Assembly (NCBI GenBank): GCA_903930665.1
Contig: CAIYZI010000694.1
Coordinates: 1 to 41,540, forward strand
DNA length: 41,540 bases
Direction: 5' to 3'
DNA from: an uncultured beta proteobacterium
Lineage (GTDB): Bacteria > Pseudomonadota > Gammaproteobacteria > Burkholderiales > Burkholderiaceae
The position numbers and the translations under genes were made by a program. This document shows positions 40,364 through 41,540 of the stretch, in pieces; the stretch's first letter is position 1; the number at the start of each line of letters is the position of its first letter. Below the pieces are notes generated by a model that saw nothing but the letters and a program-made list of their open reading frames with translations, did not search any database and had not been told where the DNA came from.

Positions 40364-41039
40364 TTCTCCAATTTCTAGCTGGGCAAAAGCAGACCAGCCC
40401 CGTGAAAAACTCCTCACCTTAGGAGCCAAGGCATTGGCCGATGCTGAGCTACTGGCTATTTTTCTCAGGGTTGGCGTCAAAGGAAAATCTGCCATTACCT
40501 TGGCTCAAGAACTTCTAGACCAGTTCGGCGGTCTGCCTCGCCTTTTAAACTACCCTCCCAAGGACCTGATACGCATACATGGCATGGGCCTCGCTAAATG
40601 GTCGCAAATCCAGGCAGCTTATGAATTGGTAAAGCGTAGCCTTGAGAAGGAACTTACCGAAAACTCAGTTTTATCCTCCCCATTGCAGGTGAGGGAATTT
40701 TTACAGGCTAAATTTGGCAGGCTTCCACATGAGGTTTTTGTTTGCCTGCATCTTGATTCTTGCTGTCGCCTGATTGAGTGCCAAGAGCTATTTCGGGGGT
40801 CTATCACCCAAACTGCGGTCTATCCTCGCGAAATTCTCAAAGAGGCAATTTCTAGAAATGCTAGCGCCCTAATCGTGGCTCACAATCACCCCAGCGGGAA
40901 CCCAGATCCAAGCGATGCCGATAAAGAACTCACGAAAATTCTCATAAAAGCACTGGAATTGGTGGATATTCCTCTTTTAGATCACCTCATTATCAGTAAT
41001 AGTGGTTTTTTCTCATTTTCTGATAAAGGCCTTATATAA
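40359..41039 (+). CDS. radC: RadC / JAB-domain protein
   Basis: About 227 residues. The N-terminal half has helix-hairpin-helix features (LIRIHGMGLAKWSQIQAAYELVKR), and the C-terminal MPN/JAB domain has the JAMM metal motif with His175, His177 and Asp188 (AHNHPSGNPDPSDAD). RadC was once linked to repair, but its function remains unclear. The frame is open back to 40200, over the fkpB gene, but family proteins start shortly before PREKLL, so the GTG at 40359 is preferred; its ribosome site is poor. It precedes rpmB-rpmG, an order seen in many proteobacteria. Confidence 0.9.
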   Translation: MHSPISSWAKADQPREKLLTLGAKALADAELLAIFLRVGVKGKSAITLAQELLDQFGGLPRLLNYPPKDLIRIHGMGLAKWSQIQAAYELVKRSLEKELTENSVLSSPLQVREFLQAKFGRLPHEVFVCLHLDSCCRLIECQELFRGSITQTAVYPREILKEAISRNASALIVAHNHPSGNPDPSDADKELTKILIKALELVDIPLLDHLIISNSGFFSFSDKGLI

Positions 41040-41158
41040 ATTACTTAATTACCATAGTACTCGCTAACTTATAAAGGGCTTTAGCACCCTTAGAGGCTTA
41101 AATTGAATGAATCATCCAAACTAAAGCGATTTAGGGCTAGATCAAACTGGGTTCTGCC

Positions 41159-41167
41159 TGATACAAT
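41159..41167 (+). promoter_or_regulatory. Extended -10 promoter candidate for rpmBG
   Basis: TGA followed by TACAAT (5/6) gives an extended -10. Transcription would start near 41174, 24 bases before the rpmB ATG. No good -35 is visible. Confidence 0.5.
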
Positions 41168-41197
41168 CTTCTTTTTTCGCAATTATGGAGTCACGTC

Positions 41198-41431
41198 ATG
41201 GCAAAAGTTTGCCAAGTCACTGGGAAGAAGCCGATGGTTGGCAACAATGTTTCCCATGCAAACAATAAAACGAAGCGTCGCTTTTTGCCTAATCTGCAAA
41301 ACCGTCGTTTCTGGGTTGAATCTGAAAACCGTTGGATCAGCTTGCGCTTGACCAACGCTGGTTTGCGCGTAATCGACAAAAACGGCATCGATGCTGTTTT
41401 GACTGATCTGCGTGCACGTGGCGAAATTTAA
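41198..41431 (+). CDS. rpmB: 50S ribosomal protein L28
   Basis: A complete 77-residue L28 with the family start MAKVCQVTGKKPMVGNNVSHANNKTKRRFLPNLQ. GGAG lies seven bases before the ATG. It has no CxxC zinc motif pairs, so it is a zinc-free type. It is followed at once by rpmG. Confidence 0.98.
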   Translation: MAKVCQVTGKKPMVGNNVSHANNKTKRRFLPNLQNRRFWVESENRWISLRLTNAGLRVIDKNGIDAVLTDLRARGEI

Positions 41432-41442
41432 GGAGCGCACAA

Positions 41443-41540
41443 ATGGCTAAAGGCGGTAGAGAAAAAATCAAGTTAGAGTCATCAGCTGGTACTGGTCACT
41501 TCTATACAACTTCAAAAAACAAGCGTACAAAGCCTGAGAA
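41443..41540 (+). CDS. rpmG: 50S ribosomal protein L33 (partial, runs off the window)
   Basis: The first 32 codons (MAKGGREKIKLESSAGTGHFYTTSKNKR...) match L33. AAGGAG overlaps the rpmB stop and lies seven bases before the ATG. The gene continues past 41540, so the C-terminus, and whether it carries zinc-binding Cys, cannot be seen. Confidence 0.95.
   Translation, partial: MAKGGREKIKLESSAGTGHFYTTSKNKRTKPE

Overview
The window looks like core chromosome of a betaproteobacterium of the Burkholderiaceae, most likely Polynucleobacter or a close relative. This is inferred from the moderate GC content, the compact gene packing, the gene families (FolE2, an IspA/Dxs/XseB cluster, a BPSS1780-type membrane protein, a DUF2782-like protein between polA and thrB) and a sigma-70 factor with a long Lys/Ala/Pro-rich head. 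I see no insertion sequence, prophage, CRISPR array, rRNA operon or integron. About 34 protein genes and one tRNA fill almost all of the sequence, and no gene-free stretch reaches 300 bases.

Layout, left to right. 1-490: a cold-shock protein gene with a long leader and a clear terminator. 667-3449 (minus): a two-gene unit of a pyruvate/indolepyruvate-type decarboxylase and a Tat-exported patatin-like lipase; this is the most accessory-looking part. 3655-9340 (minus): the macromolecular-synthesis operon rpsU-yqeY-dnaG-rpoD, ending in a tRNA-Ile2(CAU) gene and a terminator, with a very good sigma-32 promoter match just upstream of rpoD. 9419-10492: tsaD (tRNA t6A), divergent from rpsU. 10518-14443 (minus): xseB-ispA-dxs-folE2, linking isoprenoid and folate precursor synthesis. 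14594-17375: a Rieske oxygenase, a mercaptopyruvate sulfurtransferase and a ZIP metal transporter. 17485-22581: polA, divergent from a DUF2782-like gene, thrB and a membrane protein. 22595-27883: uvrD and valS, divergent across only 24 bp. 27924-31692: galU, then tusA-like and alaS on the minus strand. 31817-33803: tctB-tctA without a tctC. 33888-38878: glnS, an SDR-type protein, a ferredoxin/flavin reductase and argD. 38901-41540: fkpB-ispH (minus), radC, rpmB and the start of rpmG.

Functionally the window is mainly information processing: sigma factor, primase, Pol I, UvrD, RadC, three aminoacyl-tRNA synthetases, TsaD and ribosomal proteins S21, L28 and L33. Added to it are precursor pathways (Dxs, IspA, IspH, FolE2, ThrB, ArgD, GalU). 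Isoprenoid synthesis is represented by three separate steps.

I found no clearly new multi-gene system. The most interesting signals are regulatory. Several housekeeping genes (valS, uvrD, alaS, glnS, fkpB and perhaps polA) have a -10 box only 6-9 bases before a start codon whose position is supported by conserved N-termini, and none has a well-placed Shine-Dalgarno sequence. This suggests a cluster of leaderless or near-leaderless mRNAs. The alaS promoter also sits in a near-palindrome, rpoD has a candidate heat-shock promoter, and RpoD carries a histone-H1-like basic repeat tail.
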